The position numbers and the translations under genes are program-made. From Clostridiales bacterium (GTDB lineage Bacteria; Bacillota; Clostridia; Oscillospirales; Oscillospiraceae): a stretch of 33,993 nucleotides of DNA. Below are positions 1-7,722 of this stretch, one piece after another. The notes beneath the pieces were generated by a model. That model made no database searches. It saw only the letters and a list, made by a program, of their open reading frames with translations, and was not told the origin of the DNA. The stretch covers positions 1 to 33,993 of the forward strand of contig JAJBVG010000081.1 of assembly GCA_020859945.1 (NCBI GenBank). Direction: 5' to 3'. How positions within the stretch are numbered: the stretch's first letter is position 1; every line of letters begins with the position of its first letter.

Positions 1-1
1 A

Positions 2-55
2 AACTCAATCGCCTTTTTCTATACCCTGGTCTCACATCTATTGTAAAGCTACATT
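2..55 (+). repeat. 54-bp inverted repeat, left arm
   Basis: Positions 2-55 are, base for base, the reverse complement of 33940-33993. Identity stops at 56, where the left side enters integrase coding sequence. Both arms run into the window edges, so the true repeat may be longer. It could be a real inverted repeat in the genome (a recombination site or a repeated element edge) or a place where assembly stopped because the sequence occurs more than once. Confidence 0.9.
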
Positions 56-961
56 TTACCCACTAAAGCCCGCTCTCTCGCGCCGAAAACCTATGATAGC
101 TACGTTTGGACGTTTGACAAGTTCATAAATCCAGCGTTAGGCGAAACGAAGCTAGAGGACGTTACAAGCGCACAAATCAATTCTTTTCTGCTTGGTTTGA
201 ATGTCAAGCACTCCACCGTGAAACGCTTTCACTCCATTCTATCAGGATTCTTTAAGATGGCCTACATGGACTATTCAATAAAAGTCAATCCTATGGACAG
301 AGTAGAAGTACCAAAAGCAAGGAAAGATGAGGATATAGCGGGAAAACCGGATAGTTTGACGGAGGACGAACTGCGCCGCTTGCTGGAATGTATGGAGCAA
401 GAGCCGCTTAAATGGCAATGCTACATCTATTTTATGGCGGAAACAGGGGCAAGGCGCGGTGAAGTCTGCGCTATCCAGTGGAATGATATAGACTTTGATA
501 GTTCATCGGGGAATGTGCCTGTAAACGTTGGTAAATCTGTTAGCTATCTACCGGGGAATGAACTCTTTATAGGCAAGCCCAAATCAGGAAAATCTAGGAT
601 AGTCTATATTTCAAGGGGAACAGCGAACCTATTAAAGCAATATCGTCTGGAACAGTCAGAGCGGGGGATTTCTCAATGGGTCTTTGCCCAGGACGATAAC
701 CCAGGTCAACCCATGCACCCGGATACTGCAAGCAGCTATTTTCACAAGATAGGAAAGAAGTACGGCTTTGAAGGGCTGCATCCTCATAAACTGCGACACA
801 CTTTTGCAAGCCTAGCAATCACCAATGGAGCGGACGTTGTTTCAGTCTCGCAGATTTTAGGCCACGCCGACACAAGTATCACCCTTAGAACCTATTCTCA
901 CGCCAATGAAAACAGTAAAAAAGTTGCGTTCAACACTTTCTTGGAAGCTATTGGAAAATAA
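47..961 (+). pseudogene. 5'-truncated tyrosine recombinase (phage/ICE-type integrase)
   Basis: The frame is open from 47, just after an in-frame TAA at 44-46 inside the terminal repeat, to a TAA at 959-961. There is no ATG or GTG start with a ribosome site; the only candidate is a TTG at 197 (254 aa) without a Shine-Dalgarno. Residues encoded from about 80 to 200 look like the core-binding domain (PKTYDSYVWTFDKFI). Counting from the TTG, the catalytic set is complete: Arg in TGARRGE (R86), a Lys in the GKPKSGKS hairpin (127-132), H197-x-x-R200 in HKLRH, H223 in LGH, and nucleophile Y233. Roughly the first 60-90 residues of a usual 370-400 aa integrase, the arm-binding domain, are missing. The catalytic half is therefore intact, but the gene as shown cannot start normally. 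It lies 135 bp from a tRNA-Thr 3' end, a typical integrase target. AT content is higher than in the rest of the window, which fits acquired DNA. Confidence 0.85.
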
Positions 962-1057
962 AAACTACGCTTTTCACTCCGATTTTTTCTAAAACTTATG
1001 TTTATTAAACCTATTAGCACATACTAAATATCGAATTATAGTTCACAGAAATAAAAG

Positions 1058-1092
1058 AAAAGCACCTGAAGCCACAGTTTCAAGTGCTTTTT
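1058..1092. terminator. Bidirectional terminator between integrase and tRNA-Thr
   Basis: AAAGCACCTGAA (1058-1070 region) pairs with TTCAAGTGCTTT (1079-1090). The plus strand ends in a run of Ts and the minus strand in TTTTCTTTT, so it can stop both the integrase transcript and the tRNA transcript. Confidence 0.75.
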
Positions 1093-1095
1093 GTT

Positions 1096-1170
1096 TGGAG
1101 CTTCTGGTCAGAATCGAACTGACAACCTTCTCATTACGAGTGAGATGCTCTGCCATTGAGCCACAGAAGC
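1096..1170 (-). tRNA. tRNA-Thr (anticodon CGT)
   Basis: The minus strand folds as a full cloverleaf. The acceptor GCTTCTG (1170-1164) pairs with CAGAAGC (1106-1100), and the D arm is GCTC/GAGC. The anticodon stem TCTCA/TGAGA closes the loop CTCGTAA, so the anticodon is CGT and reads ACG. The T arm is GTCAG-TTCGATT-CTGAC. The discriminator is T, and CCA is encoded (1098-1096). A sigma-A promoter lies just upstream and a terminator just downstream, so it is a single-gene unit. The neighbouring integrase fragment suggests its 3' end was once used as an attachment site. Confidence 0.95.
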
Positions 1171-1184
1171 GTTCCGCGAACGAT

Positions 1185-1213
1185 AGTGTACCACAGAAAT
1201 TTGCATTCGTCAA
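1185..1213 (-). promoter_or_regulatory. Sigma-A promoter of tRNA-Thr
   Basis: TTGACG (1213-1208), a 17-bp spacer, and TACACT (1190-1185) on the minus strand. The predicted transcript starts a few bases upstream of the mature tRNA 5' end at 1170. Confidence 0.8.
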
Positions 1214-1296
1214 CATTTTTCTGCCGCAGAAACGCAAATCTCTTCGGGGTGGGATGGGGGAGCGTTCCTCCCTCCACAAACGAGCAGGAGCGCAAG

Positions 1297-1863
1297 TTAA
1301 GGGAGGATGGGCAGCACCGCTTGCAGCTTTTGCAGCAGAAAGCTGGCGGAGAGCAGCTGAGTGGACAAAATCCCCAGCCGGGAGAGGATGTACAGCGCCG
1401 TCGCTTCCAGCACAGCCCCCTTGACCAGGCCGAACACAGCGCCGCCCAGTTGACCGAACTTGGTCACGGCGGGAAAATGGGTGTCCAGCTGGAAGTAGCA
1501 GCAGGCGTAGAGCCACACCACTAGGATGAGCAGGAACGCCAGCGTGAACAGCAGGGGCCGCACCACTGTGTTCTGGAGCGCGCCCAGCACCGTGACCGTC
1601 AGCGCGTCTGCCGCGGCGCTGTCCAGGCTCAGGGAGGACATGAGCTGCGCCGCCAGCGATTCCGCCGCCGCGTTTTGCAGACACGCCGTCAGCCAGGGGG
1701 TCAGCGTCCCGGCGCAGAGGATGGCGCCGATCACCGCCGCCAGCACTGCCACCGTGCCCGCCGCCGTCCGGGAGAAGCCCCGCACGGCCCCCAAAATCGC
1801 CTCTGCCAGCAGGCCCAGCAGCAGGACGTAGTCCACCAGAACAAAACTATTCGTCACGGACAT
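1297..1863 (-). CDS. CvpA family membrane protein
   Basis: 188 aa. The start is the ATG at 1863, preceded by AGAGGG at good spacing; a longer frame from 1932 has no ribosome site. The protein is highly hydrophobic with about four membrane segments. The N-terminal pattern (VDYVLLLGLLAEAILGAVRGFSRT) is the CvpA/colicin V production signature: a first helix followed by a G-x-x-RGF turn. Later segments include VRPLLFTLAFLLILVVWLYACCYF and a GGAVFGLVKGAVL helix typical of the family's last third. CvpA proteins are conserved inner-membrane proteins linked to envelope integrity and export; the molecular role is not settled. It is the last gene of a leftward run after the DUF5711-like gene, but a 188-bp gap with small repeats separates them, so co-transcription is uncertain. 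Confidence 0.8.
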   Translation of the reverse strand: MSVTNSFVLVDYVLLLGLLAEAILGAVRGFSRTAAGTVAVLAAVIGAILCAGTLTPWLTACLQNAAAESLAAQLMSSLSLDSAAADALTVTVLGALQNTVVRPLLFTLAFLLILVVWLYACCYFQLDTHFPAVTKFGQLGGAVFGLVKGAVLEATALYILSRLGILSTQLLSASFLLQKLQAVLPILP

Positions 1864-1900
1864 GGTAAACCCTCTTTTCTCTTCTGTACCGTCGTATGTG

Positions 1901-1946
1901 TGTAGGGACGCCTTCTGAATACGGGCGGCCAAGGGCCACCCCTACA
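1901..1946. repeat. Imperfect dyad upstream of cvpA-family gene
   Basis: TGTAGGG (1901-1907) and CCCTACA (1940-1946) are perfect arms around a GC-rich centre containing GCC/GGC half-sites. It could form a leader hairpin or be a small interspersed repeat. Only one copy is seen in the window. Confidence 0.4.
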
Positions 1947-2013
1947 GATTTGTGGTAATATTTGCCTGATATTATTGAGGCCGAATCAAACGCGCCTCCG
2001 CTGAAAACCGGTC

Positions 2014-2045
2014 ATTGCTAATTGCACATTGCAAATTGCAAATTA
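2014..2045. repeat. Short AT-rich repeats of ATTGCA type
   Basis: The 3' flank of the DUF5711-like gene consists of overlapping ATTGC/AATTGCA units (about four in 32 bp). Function unknown; it looks like slippage-type repetition. Confidence 0.4.
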
Positions 2046-2051
2046 TTCCCA

Positions 2052-3236
2052 TCAGGGAACGAACAGCCACGCCTCATCGGTACCGATCATCATAGCGGAG
2101 CCGTCGCTGCGCATGATGACCCGGCGGGCGGTGGTGTTGACGGTAGAGGCATACTCCTCCAAATCGCTGTTGTACACCACCAGGGAGCTGGTGGTCAGCA
2201 CGGCGATGTACCGCCCAGCCGCGGAGACGGACAGCACTTCCTCACTGACGCTGCGGGACACCTTCTGCTGGCCGCTGCTGTCAATGACCCACAGCTCGCC
2301 CATGCTGCCCGACTTGTACTTGCTCATCAGCTCCACGGCGTAGCCGTCCCCGTCCAGGGAATAGCGCTCCAGATACTTGCTGGCGTCCCCCCAGGTGTCC
2401 AGAATGTTTCCGCTGCTGTTTGCTACGGTGACGCCGTACTCCCGCTCCAGCCAAATACGCCCGTCCTGCCAGCGCAGGTCCAGGACCAGCTGCTCGCCCA
2501 GTTGGGTAGTGGAGATAACGCTGGCGTCGCTGACCTGATAAACCACCAGGTCGCTGCCCAGGGCGGATTCGTCCTGGTAAATCTCAATGACCGCCACCGA
2601 GCGGCTGTCCGGCGACAGCACCGCGTCGGTGATGAAGTTGGTGGACTCGTTGATGGCGATGCGGGGCTGGTAGTCGCTGCCATAGACGGTGACGGTGGCC
2701 TTGTAGCCGGAGGTCTGCTCCACCACCACCAGCGCGCCGTTTTCATTGACCCGTGCGGAGAGCAGAGCGTAGTCCCCGCTGGTGCTGTAGGAGAACACCT
2801 GCTCCGCGCTGTGGAACACATAGAGGTCGCTGCCCCCTACGTCGTAGACCACGGCGTAGTCCCCGGCGGTGGAGATCACCGGCTCCTTCATGCTGACCTC
2901 CATGCTCAGCGCCTCATCCCCGCTGCGGGAGAGCAGTTGGAGGGAGTTGGCGGAGCAAACCAGCAGTCCACCATCCAGGGAGGCGAAGGCGCTGTCGCTG
3001 CCGCCGCTGAACGAGAACCGCTCGGCCTGTCCGTCCTCGTCGGTGGAGAGGGACCCGTAGGCCACCCACCGTTTCAGCGCGTCCAGGTTCAGCCGGTCCC
3101 GGTAGACCACGGCCAGCACCGCGCAGATCAGCATCACGGCGGTGACGACGTAAATGACCAGCTGTTTGGTCACTCCGGCAGCAATTTGCACACCGTTTTT
3201 CTTCTGTTTTCGCTTTTTTCCGCTCTGTGCGGCCAT
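2052..3236 (-). CDS. Membrane-anchored beta-propeller protein (DUF5711-like)
   Basis: 394 aa. The start is the ATG at 3236, two bases after the truA stop, with GGGGAGGA in the end of truA as ribosome site. Residues 1-24 are lysine-rich and cytosolic (KKRKQKKN), followed by one membrane segment at about 25-45. The rest is an outside domain of repeated beta-rich units with aromatic or hydrophobic strands every 40-45 residues (DYAVVYDVGG, DYALLSARVNENG, SVAVIEIYQD, LVLDLRWQDG, YIAVLTTSSLVVY), as in WD40-like or YVTN propellers. This matches the DUF5711 family of Firmicutes; that assignment is from pattern memory, not a search. The function is unknown. Its tight coupling to truA and place in the ecf-truA cluster is context only and does not point to a role. 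Confidence 0.65.
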   Translation of the reverse strand: MAAQSGKKRKQKKNGVQIAAGVTKQLVIYVVTAVMLICAVLAVVYRDRLNLDALKRWVAYGSLSTDEDGQAERFSFSGGSDSAFASLDGGLLVCSANSLQLLSRSGDEALSMEVSMKEPVISTAGDYAVVYDVGGSDLYVFHSAEQVFSYSTSGDYALLSARVNENGALVVVEQTSGYKATVTVYGSDYQPRIAINESTNFITDAVLSPDSRSVAVIEIYQDESALGSDLVVYQVSDASVISTTQLGEQLVLDLRWQDGRIWLEREYGVTVANSSGNILDTWGDASKYLERYSLDGDGYAVELMSKYKSGSMGELWVIDSSGQQKVSRSVSEEVLSVSAAGRYIAVLTTSSLVVYNSDLEEYASTVNTTARRVIMRSDGSAMMIGTDEAWLFVP

Positions 3237-3238
3237 GG

Positions 3239-4009
3239 TCAGTCCTCCCCGTCTGTGTCCAGGCCCACCGGCTCCCTGTACCACAGTTTGGTCATATACA
3301 GCCCGCCGGGGGGCACCGTCGGCCCCGCCTCGGTGCGGTTGCCCCGTTCCAAAATGCCGTCGATGTCCTCCGGGGCGAATTTCCCCTCCGCCGCGTAGAG
3401 GACGGTCCCGGCCATCACCCGCACCTGGTTGTAGAGGAACCCATCGGCGCAGACCTTCAATTCAATGAGGTCGCCGCTGCGCTGGACCGTAAAATAATGG
3501 CAGGTGCGCACGGTGCTTCGGGTGGGGGTGCCCACGTCCCGGACGGCCCGGAAGTCGTGGGTGCCCACAAACCGCTCCGCCGCCCGGCGCATGACGTTCT
3601 CGTCCAGATGCTTGGGGTAGAAATAGGCCCGGTCCACATAAAAGGCGTTGCGGATGCGGGAGTTGTACACCCGGTAGGTGTACTCCTTCTTCCGGCAGGA
3701 GCCGATGGCGTTGAAGTCAGGAGATACCTCCCGGGCCGATTCCACCACGATGTCCGCGGGCAGACGGGCGTTCACCGCCAGGGGCAGCCGGTCCAGTGGG
3801 ATGTTGCAGTCCGCTTTGAAGTTGGCGATGTACACCTGGGCATGGACGCCCGCGTCGGTGCGCCCGGCTCCCACGCAGCGGACCGGGTGCTTGAGCACCT
3901 TGGCAAGGGCGTTTTCCAGCACCTCCTGCACCGTCACGGCGTTTTTTTGAATTTGCCAGCCGTGGTAGGCGGTGCCAACGTACATCAGTTTTAAGGCAAT
4001 GTTTTTCAT
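3239..4009 (-). CDS. truA: tRNA pseudouridine(38-40) synthase TruA
   Basis: 256 aa. It converts uridine to pseudouridine at positions 38-40 of the tRNA anticodon arm. The catalytic Asp lies in GAGRTDAGVHA (about residue 52). Other family marks are YVGTAYHGWQIQ at the N-terminus, FNAIGSCRKKEYTYRV in the middle and FLYNQVRVMAGTVL near the end. Two ATGs lie in tandem (4012 and 4009). AGGA sits one base from the first and four from the second, so 4009 is preferred, though the difference is only one residue. It follows ecfT by nine bases and precedes the DUF5711-like gene by two, so it is clearly part of one transcript. ecfA1-ecfA2-ecfT-truA is a standard Firmicutes gene order. Confidence 0.95.
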   Translation of the reverse strand: MKNIALKLMYVGTAYHGWQIQKNAVTVQEVLENALAKVLKHPVRCVGAGRTDAGVHAQVYIANFKADCNIPLDRLPLAVNARLPADIVVESAREVSPDFNAIGSCRKKEYTYRVYNSRIRNAFYVDRAYFYPKHLDENVMRRAAERFVGTHDFRAVRDVGTPTRSTVRTCHYFTVQRSGDLIELKVCADGFLYNQVRVMAGTVLYAAEGKFAPEDIDGILERGNRTEAGPTVPPGGLYMTKLWYREPVGLDTDGED

Positions 4010-4018
4010 CATATCCTG

Positions 4019-4828
4019 TTAAAAAGGAGCGACCCGCCGCAGCACAAACATCGCCGCCACCAACACCCCAAACAGCCCCATGACGAGCCAGTCGTTCCGG
4101 GTATAGTGGAGCTGGTGGAGCCGGGTGCGGCCCTCGCCGCCGTGGTAACAGCGGCACTCCATGGCCGTCGCCAGCTCGTCTGCCCGGCGGAAGGCCGAGA
4201 CGAACAGGGGGACCATCAGCGGCACCATGGCCTTGGCCTTGTCGATGACCGAGCCGCTCTCGAAGTCCGCGCCCCGGGCTTTCTGGGCGGACATAATTTT
4301 GTCCGTCTCCTCGATGAGGGTGGGGATGAACCGCAGGGCAATGCTCATCATCATGGCCAGGTCGTGGACGGGCACCTTGAGCTTTTTCAGCGGGTTCAGC
4401 AGCATCTCCAGCCCATCGGTCAGGGAAATGGGGGAGGTGGTGTAGGTCATCAGGAAGGTGCCGGAAATCAGCATCATAATGCGCACTACCATAAAGAAGG
4501 CGTTGGCGAGGCCCCCGGTGGTGATTTGCAAAAAGCCCACCTTCACCAGCACCGTGCCGGTGGTGGTGTAAAACAGGTTCAAAATGCCGGTGAAAATCAG
4601 GATGAACAGCACCGGTCTCATGCCACGGAGGAGGGCTTTCGCTCCCACGCCGGAAATTTTCACCGCCGTCGCCAGCATCAGGAACACCAGACCGTAGGCG
4701 ATGAACCCTTTTGCGGTGAACAGGGCCACGATATACAGAACCACGCAGATGAGCTTGGTCCGGGGGTCCAACCGGTGGACCAGGGAATCGCCGGGGAAGT
4801 ACTGCCCCAGGGTGATGTCTTTCAGCAT
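4019..4828 (-). CDS. ecfT: Energy-coupling factor transporter transmembrane protein EcfT
   Basis: 269 aa membrane scaffold of an ECF vitamin/metal importer. It joins the two ATPases to interchangeable substrate-binding S components. There are about five or six membrane helices in the N-terminal two thirds (for example LICVVLYIVALFTAKGFIAYGLVFL). The cytosolic coupling helix carries the ARG motif (QKARGADFESG). The second coupling motif, usually ARGY-like, reads MECRCYHGGEGRTR here, a variant. The ATG at 4828 overlaps the ecfA2 stop by seven bases (ATGCTGA), implying translational coupling. No S component is encoded in the window, as expected for a group II system whose energising module is shared by many S proteins elsewhere in the genome. 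Confidence 0.93.
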   Translation of the reverse strand: MLKDITLGQYFPGDSLVHRLDPRTKLICVVLYIVALFTAKGFIAYGLVFLMLATAVKISGVGAKALLRGMRPVLFILIFTGILNLFYTTTGTVLVKVGFLQITTGGLANAFFMVVRIMMLISGTFLMTYTTSPISLTDGLEMLLNPLKKLKVPVHDLAMMMSIALRFIPTLIEETDKIMSAQKARGADFESGSVIDKAKAMVPLMVPLFVSAFRRADELATAMECRCYHGGEGRTRLHQLHYTRNDWLVMGLFGVLVAAMFVLRRVAPF

Positions 4829-5691
4829 ACCTGTCCCCCCTTCCGGTACAGCGCGAGGAGGGCGGCTTTTGCCTCCTCCATGGTGTAAACGGAATCGTCC
4901 ACCGGCAGGCCCATCTCCCGCAGGAGGTGGAACACCTGGGTCAGCTGGGGGGTGTTCAGCCCCATGTCCCGGAGCCGGTCCCCCTGGGCGAACACCTGCC
5001 GGGGGGTGCCCTCCAGCGGTATTTTCCCATCGTTGATGACCACGATGCGGTCTGCCAGCCGCGCCATGTCCTCCATGGAGTGGGAGACGACGATGATGGT
5101 GGCGTTTCTCGCGTCGTGGAACGCCTGAATGTTGCCCAAAATGGCCTCCCGGCCCTGGGGGTCCAGCCCGGCGGTGGGTTCGTCCAGAATCAACACCTCC
5201 GGCTCCATGGCGATGACCCCGGCAATCGCAACCCGGCGCTTCTGTCCGCCGGACAGCTCGAAGGGGGACTTGTCCAGCATGTCGTCGGTCAGGCCCACAA
5301 AGTAGGCGGCCTGATGTACCCGGCGGTCAATTTCCTCCTGGTTGAGCTTCATGTTTTTGGGGCCAAAGGCGATGTCCTTGTACACGGTCTCCTCAAAGAG
5401 CTGGTACTCCGGGTACTGAAACACCAACCCCACCTTAAAGCGGGTCTGGCGGGTGGTTTTGGAATCCGCCCAGATGTCCTTGCCGTGGAGCAGCACCTGC
5501 CCACCGGTGGGTTTCAGCAGCCCGTTCAGGTGCTGGATGAGGGTGGACTTGCCGGAACCGGTGTGGCCGATGATGCCCAGGTACTCTCCCGGATAGGCTT
5601 TGAAGTTGACGTGGTCCAGCGCCACGTGTTCAAAGGGGGTGCCGATGCTGTAGGTACAGCACAGGTCTTTGGTTTCTAAAATCGGGTCCAA
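4822..5691 (-). CDS. ecfA2: Energy-coupling factor transporter ATPase EcfA2
   Basis: 289 aa ABC ATPase. Walker A is GHTGSGKST (42-50), the Q-loop is in LVFQYPEYQLF, the signature is LSGGQ (146-150), Walker B is VLILDE (166-171) and the switch His is in VVSHSMEDMA. The FQYPEYQLFEETV stretch and the C-terminal dimerisation tail are typical of EcfA2 (EcfA'). The start is TTG at 5691. AGGAG lies just upstream, overlapping the end of ecfA1, and no in-frame ATG fits better. The gene begins three bases after the ecfA1 stop and overlaps ecfT by seven, so the three are translated as a unit. It forms the heterodimeric motor with EcfA1. Confidence 0.93.
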   Translation of the reverse strand: MDPILETKDLCCTYSIGTPFEHVALDHVNFKAYPGEYLGIIGHTGSGKSTLIQHLNGLLKPTGGQVLLHGKDIWADSKTTRQTRFKVGLVFQYPEYQLFEETVYKDIAFGPKNMKLNQEEIDRRVHQAAYFVGLTDDMLDKSPFELSGGQKRRVAIAGVIAMEPEVLILDEPTAGLDPQGREAILGNIQAFHDARNATIIVVSHSMEDMARLADRIVVINDGKIPLEGTPRQVFAQGDRLRDMGLNTPQLTQVFHLLREMGLPVDDSVYTMEEAKAALLALYRKGGQVC

Positions 5692-5694
5692 TCG

Positions 5695-6555
5695 TTACTC
5701 CTTGTCCCTTTCCGTCATCAGACGGTAGATTTCTTCGGCGCACTCCTCCACAGAGAGGGCGTCCACCGGCACATCCAGCCCCGCCTGGTTCAATTCATAT
5801 AATAACCCCACCGTGTCCGGCACGGTCAGGCCGATGGCCTTCAATTTGTCCACATGGCGAAACACCTGCCGGGGGGTGCCGTCGGCCACGATTTTGCCGT
5901 GGTCCATGACCACCAGCCGCTGGGCCTGAGACGCCTCGTCCATGTGGTGGGTAATCAAAACGACTGTGGTGTGCTGCTCCCGGTTTAAACGCAGGATGGT
6001 CTCCATGACCTCCTCCCGGCCGATGGGGTCCAGCATGGCGGTGGGTTCGTCCAGCACGATGCACTCCGGCTGCATGGCGATGACCCCGGCGATGGCTACC
6101 CGTTGCTTCTGCCCGCCGGAGAGCAGATGGGGGGCGTGGCGGGCGTAGTCGCTCATGCCCACGATGGCCAGGGCGTCGTCCACCCGTCGGCGGATTTCCT
6201 CCGGGGGGACCCCCAGGTTCTCCGGGGCGAAGGCGATGTCCTCCTCCACCACGTTGGCGACGATTTGGTTGTCCGGGTTCTGGAACACCATGCCCACCAT
6301 GCGGTGGACGTCCAGCCAGCGCTCCTCGTCGGCGGTGTCCACGCCGGAGACGTAGACCTTGCCCCCGGCGGGCAGCAAAATGGCGTTCATGTGTTTGGCG
6401 AGGGTGCTTTTGCCGCTGCCGTTGTGCCCCAGCACCGCCACGAAGCTGCCCTTCTCGATGTCCAGACTGATGTCGTCCAGCACCACCGGGGCCACCCCCT
6501 CCTCCGTGGTGTAGGAGAAGGTAATATGTTCCATTTGGATGATTGGCTCTGCCAT
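5695..6555 (-). CDS. ecfA1: Energy-coupling factor transporter ATPase EcfA1
   Basis: 286 aa ABC ATPase. Walker A is GHNGSGKST (43-51), the Q-loop is FQNPDNQIV, the signature is LSGGQ (145-149), Walker B is CIVLDE (165-170), followed by PTAMLDP and the switch region LITHHMDEA. FQNPDNQIVANVVEEDIAF is the classic EcfA1 stretch. It hydrolyses ATP with EcfA2 to drive uptake of vitamins or metals through EcfT and an S protein. The ATG at 6555 has only a weak upstream GTGAGAT, so translation may depend on coupling to the methyltransferase gene that ends 13 bases before it. Confidence 0.93.
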   Translation of the reverse strand: MAEPIIQMEHITFSYTTEEGVAPVVLDDISLDIEKGSFVAVLGHNGSGKSTLAKHMNAILLPAGGKVYVSGVDTADEERWLDVHRMVGMVFQNPDNQIVANVVEEDIAFAPENLGVPPEEIRRRVDDALAIVGMSDYARHAPHLLSGGQKQRVAIAGVIAMQPECIVLDEPTAMLDPIGREEVMETILRLNREQHTTVVLITHHMDEASQAQRLVVMDHGKIVADGTPRQVFRHVDKLKAIGLTVPDTVGLLYELNQAGLDVPVDALSVEECAEEIYRLMTERDKE

Positions 6556-6568
6556 AGTTATCTCACTT

Positions 6569-7432
6569 TCACGTAGAGGACCAGCGGCCCGTGGCCCCGC
6601 AGGGCAGCGCCAGGCCGGAGGCCGTCACCGGCAGCCCCAGCTCCTGGGATTCCGTGTGGCCGCCGTAGCGCTTGCCCACCAGCGTCTCCAGCAGGTAGGT
6701 CAGCACCGAGGGGGCCAGGCCGGTTGTGTAGGAGTTGAGGATGATAAACAGCGGCCTGTCGCTGAGAACCTGCACCGCCAGCTCCAGGAAGGGATAGAGG
6801 TCGTCCTCCAGCTTCCACACCTCGCCGGAGGGTCCCCGGCCATAGGAGGGCGGGTCCATGATGATGGCGTCGTATTTTCTGCCCCGGCGAATTTCCCGCT
6901 CCAGGAACTTGCCGCAGTCGTCCACGATCCAGCGGACGGGGGCTTTCTCCAGCCCGGAGAGGCGGGCGTTGTCCCTGGCCCAGGACACCATACCCTTTGC
7001 CGCGTCCACATGGCAGACGCTGGCTCCCGCCGCAGCGCAGGCCACGGTTGCTCCGCCGGTGTAGGCAAAGAGGTTCAGCACGTTGACGGGCCGCCCGGCG
7101 GCGCGGATCTGCTGCTGGGCGAAGTCCCAGTTGGCGGCCTGCTCCGGGAAGAGGCCGGTGTGCTTGAAGTTCATGGGTCCCACCTGGAAGGTCAGGTCGC
7201 CATAGGTCACGGTCCAGCGCTGGGGCAGCTTCTCCCGCTCCCAGTGTCCGCCGCCGGTCTTGCTGCGGCGATAGCGTCCGTCCGGGTGCTTCCAGCCCCG
7301 GTGGGTGCGGGGGGTGTCCCAGATGGCCTGAGGGTCGGGCCGCACCAGCAGCTTGTCCCCCCAGCGCTCCAGCTTTTCGCCCCTGCTACAGTCCAGCAGC
7401 TCATAATCGTTCCAGCGATTTGCGATCCACAT
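6569..7432 (-). CDS. Class I SAM-dependent rRNA methyltransferase, RlmI/RlmK-like
   Basis: 287 aa. The Rossmann methyltransferase core has the SAM motif NLFAYTGGAT (120-129), an acidic ribose-binding residue in VCHVDAAKG (D143), and the catalytic-type DPPSYGRG (193-200). These belong to the family that methylates 23S rRNA cytosine C5 or guanine N7 (RlmI/RlmKL type). The PUA domain of E. coli RlmI is not visible; the first 100 residues instead form a strand-rich lead with KHTGLFPEQ, seen in short Firmicutes members. The substrate base cannot be fixed from sequence. The ATG at 7432 has GGAG ten bases upstream. It heads the ecf-truA run; its promoter region abuts the 254-bp element at 7469-7722. 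Confidence 0.8.
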   Translation of the reverse strand: MWIANRWNDYELLDCSRGEKLERWGDKLLVRPDPQAIWDTPRTHRGWKHPDGRYRRSKTGGGHWEREKLPQRWTVTYGDLTFQVGPMNFKHTGLFPEQAANWDFAQQQIRAAGRPVNVLNLFAYTGGATVACAAAGASVCHVDAAKGMVSWARDNARLSGLEKAPVRWIVDDCGKFLEREIRRGRKYDAIIMDPPSYGRGPSGEVWKLEDDLYPFLELAVQVLSDRPLFIILNSYTTGLAPSVLTYLLETLVGKRYGGHTESQELGLPVTASGLALPCGATGRWSST

Positions 7433-7461
7433 ATCAACAATACTCCATCTTAGTCAAAATC

Positions 7462-7468
7462 TAACATA
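7462..7468. repeat. 7-bp direct repeat (target-site duplication) left of element A1
   Basis: TAACATA here and again at 7723-7729 exactly bracket the 254-bp element. Read on the minus strand it is TATGTTA, similar to a -10 box, 30 bp upstream of the methyltransferase start. Confidence 0.75.
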
Positions 7469-7722
7469 ATGCGTACTGAACAAAGCCATTAGCATTGAAA
7501 GGCAAGACCTTTCATGTCTATCGGCTTTGTTCAAGTGCAAGGTTTTTTCGCAGACAAGCGAAAAAACCTTGCACCCTCCGTTGACACAGCAAGCTGTGCC
7601 AACGGAAATACGCATTGTGATAATGGCTGCTTTTCATAAAACCAGCGTAAAACTGCTGGTTTTATGAAATTGCGCGGCCTTCGCCGCGCCAATAAACCGC
7701 ACGGCGGTTATTCAGCAGACAT
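7469..7722 (-). mobile_element. MITE-like 254-bp hairpin-mosaic element, copy A1
   Basis: This is an exact-length counterpart (254 bp, about 20 differences) of the copy at 13142-13395, in opposite orientation. Its ends form imperfect inverted repeats (ATGTCTGCTGAATAA against ATGCGTACTGAACAA, 11 of 15 matching). Inside are consecutive stem-loops at 7477-7533 (with an inner hairpin), 7535-7574, 7578-7605, 7635-7666, 7672-7689 and 7691-7712. TAACATA flanks both sides. It has no coding capacity. The small size, terminal inverted repeats and target duplication are those of a non-autonomous transposon. The hairpin density resembles REP/BIME-type repeats, and structured RNA is possible. No transposase is present in the window. 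Confidence 0.8.

Noticed and set aside
2022-3398. 458-codon plus-strand open frame opposite the DUF5711-like gene
   Set aside because: Low-complexity His/Gly/Val/Gln translation with no domain or ribosome site; it is a mirror of the real minus-strand gene in GC-rich DNA.
7469-7722. CRISPR array or tRNA cluster suggested by serial hairpins
   Set aside because: The stem-loops differ from one another, there is no repeat-spacer periodicity, and no cloverleaf; the whole unit is repeated elsewhere with target duplications.
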